Assembly: GCA_037893225.1 (NCBI GenBank)
Contig: JAZGUH010000451.1
Span: 124,001-188,000, forward strand
Direction: 5' to 3'
DNA length: 64,000 nt
Origin: Hippasteria phrygiana
Taxonomy: Eukaryota; Echinodermata; Asteroidea; Valvatida; Goniasteridae
The notes beneath the pieces were generated by a model, which was not told where the DNA came from, ran no database searches, and worked only from the letters and a program-made list of their open reading frames with translations. Each line of letters starts with the position of its first letter. Within the stretch, counting starts at the first letter, position 1. This document shows positions 41,731 to 54,690 of this stretch, piece after piece. A program made the position numbers and the translations under genes.

Positions 41731-41761
41731 GACGGTAATCTGCACACGGATGGTGGCCGGG
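41731..41761 (+). repeat. Recombinant P cassette in monomer 180
   Basis: The left part is ordinary (187g, 189c) and the right part is P (196c to 217g). The switch falls between 189 and 196, behind a Z front with 169t. It lies directly next to the reciprocal-looking recombinant of monomer 179. Confidence 0.85.
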
Positions 41762-41962
41762 AAGAAAATAAACATTGCGAGGTTTGAATTTTCTCCACAA
41801 GTTTTAACTCTAGGAAGCCGCCGATGATTGCAACATGTAGCGCCAGATCTAAGCTATACATACATGTCAAAATTACTGCATTTAGTTGATATTTCATGCA
41901 ATTATGAATGAGTAAAGCAAGTCCATACCCCAGGGAATTTGACAGGCATGGAGCAATAAATA

Positions 41963-41993
41963 AAAGGTAATCTGCACACGGATGGTGGCCGGG
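41963..41993 (+). repeat. P cassette on a Q1 front (monomer 181)
   Basis: Monomer 181 (41777-42008) has 36a 37g and 108a (Q1) followed by the complete P cassette, then Q2. It makes three cassette-bearing monomers in a row (179-181), the only such run I noticed. Confidence 0.83.
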
Positions 41994-42111
41994 AAGAAAA
42001 TAAACATTGCGAGGTTTGAATTTTCTCCACAAGTTTTAACTCTAGGAAGCCGCCGATGATTGCAACATGTAGCGCCAGATCTAAGCTATACATACATGTC
42101 AAAATTACTGC

Positions 42112-43568
42112 ATTTGGTTGATATTTCATGCAATTATGAATGAGTAAAGCAAGTCCATACCCCAGGGAATTTGACAGGCATGGAGCAATAAATAGACGGT
42201 AATATGTACACAGATGTTGGCCGGAAAGAAAATAAACATTGCGAGGTTTGAATTTTCTCCACAAGTTTTAACTCTAGGCAGCCGCCGATGATTGCAACAT
42301 GTAGCGCCAGATCTAAGCTATCCATACATGTCAAAATTACTGTATTTGGTTGATATTTCATGCAATTATGAATGAGTAAAGCAAGTCCATACCCCAGGGA
42401 ATTTGACATGCATGGAGCAATAAATAGACGGTAATATGTACACAGATGTTGGCCGGAAAGAAAATAAACATTGCGAGGTTTGAATTTTCTCCACAAGTGT
42501 TAACTCTAAGAAGCCGCCGATAATTGCAACATGTAGCGCCAGATCTAAGCTATCCATACATGTCAAAATGACTGTATTTGGTTGATATTTCATGCAATTA
42601 TGAATGAATAAAGCAAGTCCATACCACAGGGAATTTGACAGGCATGGAGCAATAAATAGACGGTAATATGTACACAGATGTTGGCCGGAAAGAAAATATA
42701 CATTGCGAGGTTTGAATTTTCTCCACAAGTTTTAACTCTGGGAAGCCGCCGATGATTGCAACATGTAGCGCCAGATCTAAGCTATACATACATGTCAAAA
42801 TTACTGCATTTGGTTGATATTTCATGCAATTATGAATGAGTAAAGCAAGTCCATACCCCAGGGAATTTGACAGGCATGGAGCAATAAATAAAAGGTAATC
42901 TGCACACGGATGGTGGCCGGGAAGAAAATAAACATTGCGAGGTTTGAATTTTCTCCACAAGTTTTAACTCTAGGAAGCCGCCGATGATTGCAACATGTAG
43001 CGCCAGATCTAAGCTATACATACATGTCAAAATTACTGCATTTAGTTGATATTTCATGCAATTATGAATGAGTAAAGCAAGTCCATATCCCAGGGAATTT
43101 GACAGGCATGGAGCAATAAATAGACGGTAATATGTACACAGATGTTGGCCGGAAAGAAAATAAACATTGCGAGGTTTGAATTTTCTCCACAAGTGTTAAC
43201 TCTAAGAAGCCGCCGATAATTGCAACATGTAGCGCCAGATCTAAGCTATCCATACATGTCAAAATTACTGTATTTGGTTGATATTTCATGCAATTATGAA
43301 TGAGTAAAGCAAGTCCATACCCCAGGGAATTTGACATGCATGGAGCAATAAATAGACGGTAACATGTACACAGATGTTGGCCGGAAAGAAAATAAACATT
43401 GCGAGGTTTGAATTTTCTCCACAAGTTTTAACTCTAGGAAGCCGCCGATGATTGCAACATGTAGCGCCAGATCTAAGCTATACATACATGTCAAAATTAC
43501 TGCATTTGGTTGATATTTCATGCAATTATGAATGAGTAAAGCAAGTCCATACCCCAGGGAATTTGACA
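42112..43568 (+). repeat. 9-mer-offset duplication, copy 1 (about 1.46 kb)
   Basis: The back of monomer 182 through the front of 188 (Z, R/Y, P2, Q1, R, Q) recurs 2,088 bp downstream. Private shared marks are 98g (aaaatgactg) at 42570 and 44658, 154a (ataccacagg) at 42626 and 44714, and 152t (catatccc) at 43088 and 45176. Confidence 0.83.
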
Positions 43569-44199
43569 GGCATGGAGCAATAAATAGACGGTAATATGTA
43601 CACAGATGTTGGCCGGAAAGAAAATAAACATTGCGAGGTTTGAATTTTCTCCACAAGTTTTAACTCTAAGAAGCCGCCGATAATTGCAACATGTAGCGCC
43701 AGATCTAAGCTATACATACATGTCAAAATTACTGCATTTGGTTGATATTTCATGCAATTATGAATGAGTAAAGCAAGTCCATACCCCAGGGAATTTGACA
43801 TGCATGGAGCAATAAATAGACGGTAACATGTACACAGATGTTGGCCGGAAAGAAAATAAACATTGCGAGGTTTGAATTTTCTCCACAAGTTTTAACTCTA
43901 AGAAGCCGCCGATGATTGCAACATGTAGCGCCAGATCTAAGCTATCCATACATGTCAAAAATACTGCATTTGGTTGATATTTCATGCAATTATGAATGAG
44001 TAAAGCAAGTCCATACCCCAGGGAATTTGACAGGCATGGAGCAATAAATAGACGGTAATATGTACACAGATGTTGGCCGGAAAGAAAATAAACATTGCGA
44101 GGTTTGAATTTTCTCCACAAGTTTTAACTCTAGGCAGCCGCCGATGATTGCAACATGTAGCGCCAGATCTAAGCTATCCATACATGTCAAAATTACTGT

Positions 44200-45656
44200 A
44201 TTTGGTTGATATTTCATGCAATTATGAATGAGTAAAGCAAGTCCATACCCCAGGGAATTTGACAGGCATGGAGCAATAAATAGACGGTAATATGTACACA
44301 GATGTTGGCCGGAAAGAAAATAAACATTGCGAGGTTTGAATTTTCTCCACAAGTTTTAACTCTAGGCAGCCGCCGATGATTGCAACATGTAGCGCCAGAT
44401 CTAAGCTATCCATACATGTCAAAATTACTGTATTTGGTTGATATTTCATGCAATTATGAATGAGTAAAGCAAGTCCATACCCCAGGGAATTTGACATGCA
44501 TGGAGCAATAAATAGACGGTAATATGTACACAGATGTTGGCCGGAAAGAAAATAAACATTGCGAGGTTTGAATTTTCTCCACAAGTGTTAACTCTAAGAA
44601 GCCGCCGATAATTGCAACATGTAGCGCCAGATCTAAGCTATCCATACATGTCAAAATGACTGTATTTGGTTGATATTTCATGCAATTATGAATGAATAAA
44701 GCAAGTCCATACCACAGGGAATTTGACAGGCATGGAGCAATAAATAGACGGTAATATGTACACAGATGTTGGCCGGAAAGAAAATATACATTGCGAGGTT
44801 TGAATTTTCTCCACAAGTTTTAACTCTGGGAAGCCGCCGATGATTGCAACATGTAGCGCCAGATCTAAGCTATACATACATGTCAAAATTACTGCATTTG
44901 GTTGATATTTCATGCAATTATGAATGAGTAAAGCAAGTCCATACCCCAGGGAATTTGACAGGCATGGAGCAATAAATAAAAGGTAATCTGCACACGGATG
45001 GTGGCCGGGAAGAAAATAAACATTGCGAGGTTTGAATTTTCTCCACAAGTTTTAACTCTAGGAAGCCGCCGATGATTGCAACATGTAGCGCCAGATCTAA
45101 GCTATACATACATGTCAAAATTACTGCATTTAGTTGATATTTCATGCAATTATGAATGAGTAAAGCAAGTCCATATCCCAGGGAATTTGACAGGCATGGA
45201 GCAATAAATAGACGGTAATATGTACACAGATGTTGGCCGGAAAGAAAATAAACATTGCGAGGTTTGAATTTTCTCCACAAGTGTTAACTCTAAGAAGCCG
45301 CCGATAATTGCAACATGTAGCGCCAGATCTAAGCTATCCATACATGTCAAAATTACTGTATTTGGTTGATATTTCATGCAATTATGAATGAGTAAAGCAA
45401 GTCCATACCCCAGGGAATTTGACATGCATGGAGCAATAAATAGACGGTAACATGTACACAGATGTTGGCCGGAAAGAAAATAAACATTGCGAGGTTTGAA
45501 TTTTCTCCACAAGTTTTAACTCTAGGAAGCCGCCGATGATTGCAACATGTAGCGCCAGATCTAAGCTATACATACATGTCAAAATTACTGCATTTGGTTG
45601 ATATTTCATGCAATTATGAATGAGTAAAGCAAGTCCATACCCCAGGGAATTTGACA
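44200..45656 (+). repeat. 9-mer-offset duplication, copy 2 (about 1.46 kb)
   Basis: This copy matches 42112-43568. The match ends inside monomers 188 and 197, where 197 changes to 169t and 195c. Downstream a 3-monomer run (Q2c, U, Z-like) at monomers 197-199 is repeated at 200-202, offset 696 bp. Confidence 0.8.
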
Positions 45657-46138
45657 TGCATGGAGCAATAAATAGACGGTAACATGTACACAGATGTTGG
45701 CCGGAAAGAAAATAAACATTGCGAGGTTTGAATTTTCTCCACAAGTTTTAACTCTAAGAAGCCGCCGATGATTGCAACATGTAGCGCCAGATCTAAGCTA
45801 TCCATACATGTCAAAAATACTGCATTTGGTTGATATTTCATGCAATTATGAATGAGTAAAGCAAGTCCATACCCCAGGGAATTTGACAGGCATGGAGCAA
45901 TAAATAGACGGTAATATGTACACAGATGTTGGCCGGAAAGAAAATAAACATTGCGAGGTTTGAATTTTCTCCACAAGTTTTAACTCTAGGCAGCCGCCGA
46001 TGATTGCAACATGTAGCGCCAGATCTAAGCTATACATACATGTCAAAATTACTGCATTTGGTTGATATTTCATGCAATTATGAATGAGTAAAGCAAGTCC
46101 ATACCCCAGGGAATTTGACAGGCATGGAGCAATAAATA

Positions 46139-46169
46139 AAAGGTAATATGTACACAGATGTTGGCCGGA
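46139..46169 (+). repeat. Recombinant P cassette in monomer 199
   Basis: The left part is P (187a, 189a) and the remainder is ordinary (196a, 199t, 204a, 209t). The switch falls between 189 and 196. The front has 39c with 82a and 103c, so this monomer has at least two switches. Confidence 0.83.
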
Positions 46170-48188
46170 AAGAAAATAAACATTGCGAGGTTTGAATTTT
46201 CTCCACAAGTTTTAACTCTAAGAAGCCGCCGATAATTGCAACATGTAGCGCCAGATCTAAGCTATACATACATGTCAAAATTACTGCATTTGGTTGATAT
46301 TTCATGCAATTATGAATGAGTAAAGCAAGTCCATACCCCAGGGAATTTGACATGCATGGAGCAATAAATAGACGGTAACATGTACACAGATGTTGGCCGG
46401 AAAGAAAATAAACATTGCGAGGTTTGAATTTTCTCCACAAGTTTTAACTCTAAGAAGCCGCCGATGATTGCAACATGTAGCGCCAGATCTAAGCTATCCA
46501 TACATGTCAAAAATACTGCATTTGGTTGATATTTCATGCAATTATGAATGAGTAAAGCAAGTCCATACCCCAGGGAATTTGACAGGCATGGAGCAATAAA
46601 TAGACGGTAATATGTACACAGATGTTGGCCGGAAAGAAAATAAACATTGCGAGGTTTGAATTTTCTCCACAAGTTTTAACTCTAGGCAGCCGCCGATGAT
46701 TGCAACATGTAGCGCCAGATCTAAGCTATCCATACATGTCAAAATTACTGTATTTGGTTGATATTTCATGCAATTATGAATGAGTAAAGCAAGTCCATAC
46801 CCCAGGGAATTTGACATGCATGGAGCAATAAATAGACGGTAATATGTACACAGATGTTGGCCGGAAAGAAAATAAACATTGCGAGGTTTGAATTTTCTCC
46901 ACAAGTGTTAACTCTAAGAAGCCGCCGATAATTGCAACATGTAGCGCCAGATCTAAGCTATCCATACATGTCAAAATTACTGTATTTGGTTGATATTTCA
47001 TGCAATTATGAATGAGTAAAGCAAGTCCATACCCCAGGGAATTTGACAGGCATGGAGCAATAAATAGACGGTAATATGTACACAGATGTTGGCCGGAAAG
47101 AAAATAAACATTGCGAGGTTTGAATTTTCTCCACAAGTTTTAACTCTAAGAAGCCGCCGATGATTGCAACATGTAGCGCCAGATCTAAGCTATCCATACA
47201 TGTCAAAATTACTGTATTTGGTTGATATTTCATGCAATTATGAATGAATAAAGCAAGTCCATACCCCAGGGAATTTGACATGCATGGAGCAATAAATAGA
47301 CGGTAATATGTACACAGATGTTGGCCGGAAAGAAAATATACATTGCGAGGTTTGAATTTTCTCCACAAGTTTTAAATCTGGGAAGCCGCCGATGATTGCA
47401 ACATGTAGCGCCAGATCTAAGCTATACATACATGTCAAAATTACTGCATTTGGTTGATATTTCATGCAATTATGAATGAGTAAAGCAAGTCCATACCCCA
47501 GGGAATTTGACAGGCATGGAGCAATAAATAAAAGGTAATCTGCACACGGATGGTGGCCGGGAAGAAAATAAACATTGCGAGGTTTGAATTTTCTCCACAA
47601 GTTTTAACTCTAGGAAGCCGCCGATGATTGCAACATGTAGCGCCAGATCTAAGCTATACATACATGTCAAAATTACTGCATTTAGTTGATATTTCATGCA
47701 ATTATGAATGAGTAAAGCAAGTCCATACCCCAGGGAATTTGACAGGCATGGAGCAATAAATAGACGGTAATATGTACACAGATGTTGGCCGGAAAGAAAA
47801 TAAACATTGCGAGGTTTGAATTTTCTCCACAAGTTTTAACTCTAGGCAGCCGCCGATGATTGCAACATGTAGCGCCAGATCTAAGCTATCCATACATGTC
47901 AAAATTACTGTATTTGGTTGATATTTCATGCAATTATGAATGAATAAAGCAAGTCCATACCCCAGGGAATTTGACAGGCATGGAGCAATAAATAGACGGT
48001 AATATGTACACAGATGTTGGCCGGAAAGAAAATAAACATTGCGAGGTTTGAATTTTCTCCACAAGTTTTAACTCTAAGAAGCCGCCGATGATTGCAACAT
48101 GTAGCGCCAGATCTAAGCTATCCATACATGTCAAAATTACTGTATTTGGTTGATATTTCATGCAATTATGAATGAATAAAGCAAGTCT

Positions 48189-51100
48189 ATACCCAAGGGA
48201 ATTTGACATGCATGGAGCAATAAATAGACGGTAATATGTACACAGATGTTGGCCGGAAAGAAAATATACATTGCGAGGTTTGAATTTTCTCCACAAGTTT
48301 TAACTCTGGGAAGCCGCCGATGATTGCAACATGTAGCGCCAGATCTAAGCTATACATACATGTCAAAATTACTGCATTTGGTTGATATTTCATGCAATTA
48401 TGAATGAGTAAAGCAAGTCCATACCCCAGGGAATTTGACAGGCATGGAGCAATAAATAAAAGGTAATCTGCACACGGATGGTGGCCGGGAAGAAAATAAA
48501 CATTGCGAGGTTTGAATTTTCTCCACAAGTTTTAACTCTAGGAAGCCGCCGATGATTGCAACATGTAGCGCCAGATCTAAGCTATACATACATGTCAAAA
48601 TTACTGCATTTGGTTGATATTTCATGCAATTATGAATGAGTAAAGCAAGTCCATACCCCAGGGAATTTGACAGGCATGGAGCAATAAATAGACGGTAATA
48701 TGTACACAGATGTTGGCCGGAAAGAAAATAAACATTGCGAGGTTTGAATTTTCTCCACAAGTTTTAACTCTAGGCAGCCGCCGATGATTGCAACATGTAG
48801 CGCCAGATCTAAGCTATCGATACATGTCAAAATTACTGTATTTGGTTGATATTTCATGCAATTATGAATGAGTAAAGCAAGTCCATACCCCAGGGAATTT
48901 GACATGCATGGAGCAATAAATAAACGGTAATATGTACACAGATGTTGGCCGGAAAGAAAATAAACATTGCGAGGTTTGAATTTTCTCCACAAGTGTTAAC
49001 TCTAAGAAGCCGCCGATAATTGCAACATGTAGCGCCAGATCTAAGCTATCCATACATGTCAAAATGACTGTATTTGGTTGATATTTCATGCAATTATGAA
49101 TGAGTAAAGCAAGTCCATACCCCAGGGAATTTGACATGCATGGAGCAATAAATAGACGGTAATATGTACACAGATGTTGGCCGGAAAGAAAATAAACATT
49201 GCGAGGTTTGAATTTTCTCCACAAGTTTTAACTCTAAGAAGCCGCCGATGATTGCAACATGTAGCGCCAGATCTAAGCTATCCATACATGTCAAAATTAC
49301 TGTATTTGGTTGATATTTCATGCAATTATGAATGAGTAAAGCAAGTCCATACCCCAGGGAATTTGACATGCATGGAGCAATAAATAGACGGTAATATGTA
49401 CACAGATGTTGGCCGGAAAGAAAATATACATTGCGAGGTTTGAATTTTCTCCACAAGTTTTAAATCTGGGAAGCCGCCGATGATTGCAACATGTAGCGCC
49501 AGATCTAAGCTATACATACATGTCAAAATTACTGCATTTGGTTGATATTTCATGCAATTATGAATGAGTAAAGCAAGTCCATACCCCAGGGAATTTGACA
49601 GGCATGGAGCAATAAATAAAAGGTAATCTGCACACGGATGGTGGCCGGGAAGAAAATAAACATTGCGAGGTTTGAATTTTCTCCACAAGTTTTAACTCTA
49701 GGAAGCCGCCGCTGATTGCAACATGTAGCGCCAGATCTAAGCTATACATACATGTCAAAATTACTGCATTTAGTTGATATTTCATGCAATTATGAATGAG
49801 TAAAGCAAGTCCATACCCCAGGGAATTTGACAGGCATGGAGCAATAAATAGACGGTAATATGTACACAGATGTTGGCCGGAAAGAAAATAAACATTGCGA
49901 GGTTTGAATTTTCTCCACAAGTTTTAACTCTAAGAAGCCGCCGATGATTGCAACATGTAGCGCCAGATCTAAGCTATCCATACATGTCAAAATTACTGTA
50001 TCTGGTTGATATTTCATGCAATTATGAATGAATAAAGCAAGTCCATACCCAAGGGAATTTGACATGCATGGAGCAATAAATAGACGGTAATATGTACACA
50101 GATGTTGGCCGGAAAGAAAATATACATTGCGAGGTTTGAATTTTCTCCACAAGTTTTAACTCTGGGAAGCCGCCGATGATTGCAACATGTAGCGCCAGAT
50201 CTAAGCTATACATACATGTCAAAATTACTGCATTTGGTTGATATTTCATGCAATTATGAATGAGTAAAGCAAGTCCATACCCCAGGGAATTTGACAGGCA
50301 TGGAGCAATAAATAAAAGGTAATCTGCACACGGATGGTGGCCGGGAAGAAAATAAACATTGCGAGGTTTGAATTTTCTCCACAAGTTTTAACTCTAGGAA
50401 GCCGCCGATGATTGCAACATGTAGCGCCAGATCTAAGCTATACATACATGTCAAAATTACTGCATTTGGTTGATATTTCATGCAATTATGAATGAGTAAA
50501 GCAAGTCCATACCCCAGGGAATTTGACAGGCATGGAGCAATAAATAGACGGTAATATGTACACAGATGTTGGCCGGAAAGAAAATAAACATTGCGAGGTT
50601 TGAATTTTCTCCACAAGTTTTAACTCTAAGAAGCCGCCGATGATTGCAACATGTAGCGCCAGATCTAAGCTATCCATACATGTCAAAATTACTGTATTTG
50701 GTTGATATTTCATGCAATTATGAATGAGTAAAGCAAGTCCATACCCCAGGGAATTTGACAGGCATGGAGCAATAAATAGACGGTAATATGTACACAGATG
50801 TTGGCCGGAAAGAAAATAAACATTGCGAGGTTTGAATTTTCTCCACAAGTTTTAACTCTAGGCAGCCGCCGATGATTGCAACATGTAGCGCCAGATCTAA
50901 GCTATCCATACATGTCAAAATTACTGTATTTGGTTGATATTTCATGCAATTATGAATGAGTAAAGCAAGTCCATACCCCAGGGAATTTGACATGCATGGA
51001 GCAATAAATAGACGGTAATATGTACACAGATGTTGGCCGGAAAGAAAATAAACATTGCGAGGTTTGAATTTTCTCCACAAGTGTTAACTCTAAGAAGCCG

Positions 51101-51706
51101 CCGATAATTGCAACATGTAGCGCCAGATCTAAGCTATCCATACATGTCAAAATTACTGTATTTGGTTGATATTTCATGCAATTATGAATGAGTAAAGCAA
51201 GTCCATACCCCAGGGAATTTGACAGGCATGGAGCAATAAATAGACGGTAATATGTACACAGATGTTGGCCGGAAAGAAAATAAACATTGCGAGGTTTGAA
51301 TTTTCCCCACAAGTTTTAACTCTAAGAAGCCGCCGATGATTGCAACATGTAGCGCCAGATCTAAGCTATCCATACATGTCAAAATTACTGTATTTGGTTG
51401 ATATTTCATGCAATTATGAATGAATAAAGCAAGTCCATACCCCAGGGAATTTGACATGCATGGAGCAATAAATAGACGGTAATATGTACACAGATGTTGG
51501 CCGGAAAGAAAATATACATTGCGAGGTTTGAATTTTCTCCACAAGTTTTAAATCTGGGAAGCCGCCGATGATTGCAACATGTAGCGCCAGATCTAAGCTA
51601 TACATACATGTCAAAATTACTGCATTTGGTTGATATTTCATGCAATTATGAATGAGTAAAGCAAGTCCATACCCCAGGGAATTTGACAGGCATGGAGCAA
51701 TAAATA
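48189..51706 (+). repeat. 28-monomer-offset duplication, copy 1 (about 3.5 kb)
   Basis: Monomers 209-222 with flanking parts recur at 54685-58202, offset 6,496 bp. Shared private marks are ATCGAT (82c 83g) at 48816 and 55312, 48c (gccgctgatt) in monomers 215 and 243, 106c (tatctgg) in 216 and 244, and a ccccac front in 222 and 250. No difference was noticed. The right limit is monomer 223, whose tail is ordinary while that of 251 has the P cassette. Confidence 0.86.
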
Positions 51707-52170
51707 GACGGTAATATGTACACAGATGTTGGCCGGAAAGAAAATAAACATTGCGAGGTTTGAATTTTCTCCACAAGTTTTAACTCTAGGCAGCCGCCGA
51801 TGATTGCAACATGTAGCGCCAGATCTAAGCTATCCATACATGTCAAAATTACTGTATTTGGTTGATATTTCATGCAATTATGAATGAATAAAGCAAGTCC
51901 ATACCCCAGGGAATTTGACAGGCATGGAGCAATAAATAGACGGTAATATGTACACAGATGTTGGCCGGAAAGAAAATAAACATTGCGAGGTTTGAATTTT
52001 CTCCACAAGTTTTAACTCTAAGAAGCCGCCGATGATTGCAACATGTAGCGCCAGATCTAAGCTATCCATACATGTCAAAATTACTGTATTTGGTTGATAT
52101 TTCATGCAATTATGAATGAATAAAGCAAGTCCATACCCCAGGGAATTTGACAGGCATGGAGCAATAAATA

Positions 52171-52201
52171 AAAGGTAATCTGCACACGGATGGTGGCCGG
52201 G
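52171..52201 (+). repeat. P cassette on a Y front (monomer 225)
   Basis: Monomer 225 (51985-52216) has Y states 37a, 82c, 103t and 136a, then 169g and the complete P cassette, followed by Q2. Its counterpart monomer 236 keeps a normal Y tail and is followed by a separate P2. One crossover between Y and P therefore removed about one monomer. Confidence 0.82.
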
Positions 52202-52324
52202 AAGAAAATAAACATTGCGAGGTTTGAATTTTCTCCACAAGTTTTAACTCTAGGAAGCCGCCGATGATTGCAACATGTAGCGCCAGATCTAAGCTATACA
52301 TACATGTCAAAATTACTGCATTTG

Positions 52325-54690
52325 GTTGATATTTCATGCAATTATGAATGAGTAAAGCAAGTCCATACCCCAGGGAATTTGACAGGCATGGAGCAATAAA
52401 TAGACGGTAATATGTACACAGATGTTGGCCGGAAAGAAAATAAACATTGCGAGGTTTGAATTTTCTCCACAAGTTTTAACTCTAAGAAGCCGCCGATGAT
52501 TGCAACATGTAGCGCCAGATCTAAGCTATCCATACATGTCAAAATTACTGTATCTGGTTGATATTTCATGCAATTATGAATGAATAAAGCAAGTCCATAC
52601 CCAAGGGAATTTGACATGCATGGAGCAATAAATAGACGGTAATATGTACACAGATGTTGGCCGGAAAGAAAATATACATTGCGAGGTTTGAATTTTCTCC
52701 ACAAGTTTTAACTCTGGGAAGCCGCCGATGATTGCAACATGTAGCGCCAGATCTAAGCTATACATACATGTCAAAATTACTGCATTTGGTTGATATTTCA
52801 TGCAATTATGAATGAGTAAAGCAAGTCCATACCCCAGGGAATTTGACAGGCATGGAGCAATAAATAAAAGGTAATCTGCACACGGATGGTGGCCGGGAAG
52901 AAAATAAACATTGCGAGGTTTGAATTTTCTCCACAAGTTTTAACTCTAGGAAGCCGCCGATGATTGCAACATGTAGCGCCAGATCTAAGCTATACATACA
53001 TGTCAAAATTACTGCATTTGGTTGATATTTCATGCAATTATGAATGAGTAAAGCAAGTCCATACCCCAGGGAATTTGACAGGCATGGAGCAATAAATAGA
53101 CGGTAATATGTACACAGATGTTGGCCGGAAAGAAAATAAACATTGCGAGGTTTGAATTTTCTCCACAAGTTTTAACTCTAAGAAGCCGCCGATGATTGCA
53201 ACATGTAGCGCCAGATCTAAGCTATCCATACATGTCAAAATTACTGTATTTGGTTGATATTTCATGCAATTATGAATGAGTAAAGCAAGTCCATACCCCA
53301 GGGAATTTGACAGGCATGGAGCAATAAATAGACGGTAATATGTACACAGATGTTGGCCGGAAAGAAAATAAACATTGCGAGGTTTGAATTTTCTCCACAA
53401 GTTTTAACTCTAGGCAGCCGCCGATGATTGCAACATGTAGCGCCAGATCTAAGCTATCCATACATGTCAAAATTACTGTATTTGGTTGATATTTCATGCA
53501 ATTATGAATGAGTAAAGCAAGTCCATACCCCAGGGAATTTGACATGCATGGAGCAATAAATAGACGGTAATATGTACACAGATGTTGGCCGGAAAGAAAA
53601 TAAACATTGCGAGGTTTGAATTTTCTCCACAAGTGTTAACTCTAAGAAGCCGCCGATAATTGCAACATGTAGCGCCAGATCTAAGCTATCCATACATGTC
53701 AAAATTACTGTATTTGGTTGATATTTCATGCAATTATGAATGAGTAAAGCAAGTCCATACCCCAGGGAATTTGACAGGCATGGAGCAATAAATAGACGGT
53801 AATATGTACACAGATGTTGGCCGGAAAGAAAATAAACATTGCGAGGTTTGAATTTTCCCCACAAGTTTTAACTCTAAGAAGCCGCCGATGATTGCAACAT
53901 GTAGCGCCAGATCTAAGCTATCCATACATGTCAAAATTACTGTATTTGGTTGATATTTCATGCAATTATGAATGAATAAAGCAAGTCCATACCCCAGGGA
54001 ATTTGACATGCATGGAGCAATAAATAGACGGTAATATGTACACAGATGTTGGCCGGAAAGAAAATATACATTGCGAGGTTTGAATTTTCTCCACAAGTTT
54101 TAAATCTGGGAAGCCGCCGATGATTGCAACATGTAGCGCCAGATCTAAGCTATACATACATGTCAAAATTACTGCATTTGGTTGATATTTCATGCAATTA
54201 TGAATGAGTAAAGCAAGTCCATACCCCAGGGAATTTGACAGGCATGGAGCAATAAATAGACGGTAATATGTACACAGATGTTGGCCGGAAAGAAAATAAA
54301 CATTGCGAGGTTTGAATTTTCTCCACAAGTTTTAACTCTAGGCAGCCGCCGATGATTGCAACATGTAGCGCCAGATCTAAGCTATCCATACATGTCAAAA
54401 TTACTGTATTTGGTTGATATTTCATGCAATTATGAATGAATAAAGCAAGTCCATACCCCAGGGAATTTGACAGGCATGGAGCAATAAATAGACGGTAATA
54501 TGTACACAGATGTTGGCCGGAAAGAAAATAAACATTGCGAGGTTTGAATTTTCTCCACAAGTTTTAACTCTAAGAAGCCGCCGATGATTGCAACATGTAG
54601 CGCCAGATCTAAGCTATCCATACATGTCAAAATTACTGTATTTGGTTGATATTTCATGCAATTATGAATGAATAAAGCAAGTCCATACCC
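52325..54690 (+). repeat. 11-monomer-offset copy of 49773-52138
   Basis: Monomers 227-235 repeat 216-224 (Y P2 Q2 Y/Z Z R Y P/Q Z) with parts of the flanking monomers. The 106c mark and the ccccac front are present at the matching places (51306 and 53858, 2,552 bp apart). The match stops inside monomers 225 and 236: 225 acquires the P cassette, while 236 has 155a and 169t. Confidence 0.82.

Larger units (their letters stand above)
37137..47344 (+). repeat. HOR block 6, monomers 161-204: 9-mer spacing with many chimeras
   Basis: Order read: V/P Q2 Y P/Q Q2c Y; P2 Q1 R Y P/Q Y P/Q Q2c Y; P2 Q1-like Y P2* Z/P Q1/P Q2 Z R/Y; P2 Q1 R Q2 Q2c U Z Z R/Y; P2 Q1 R Q2c U Z* Q2c U Z R Y. Q2c is Q2 with 195c; asterisks mark hybrid tails. 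P2 anchors lie at monomers 167, 176, 185 and 194, spaced 9 monomers (2,088 bp), then 11 monomers to 205. This is the block richest in chimeric monomers. Confidence 0.75.
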
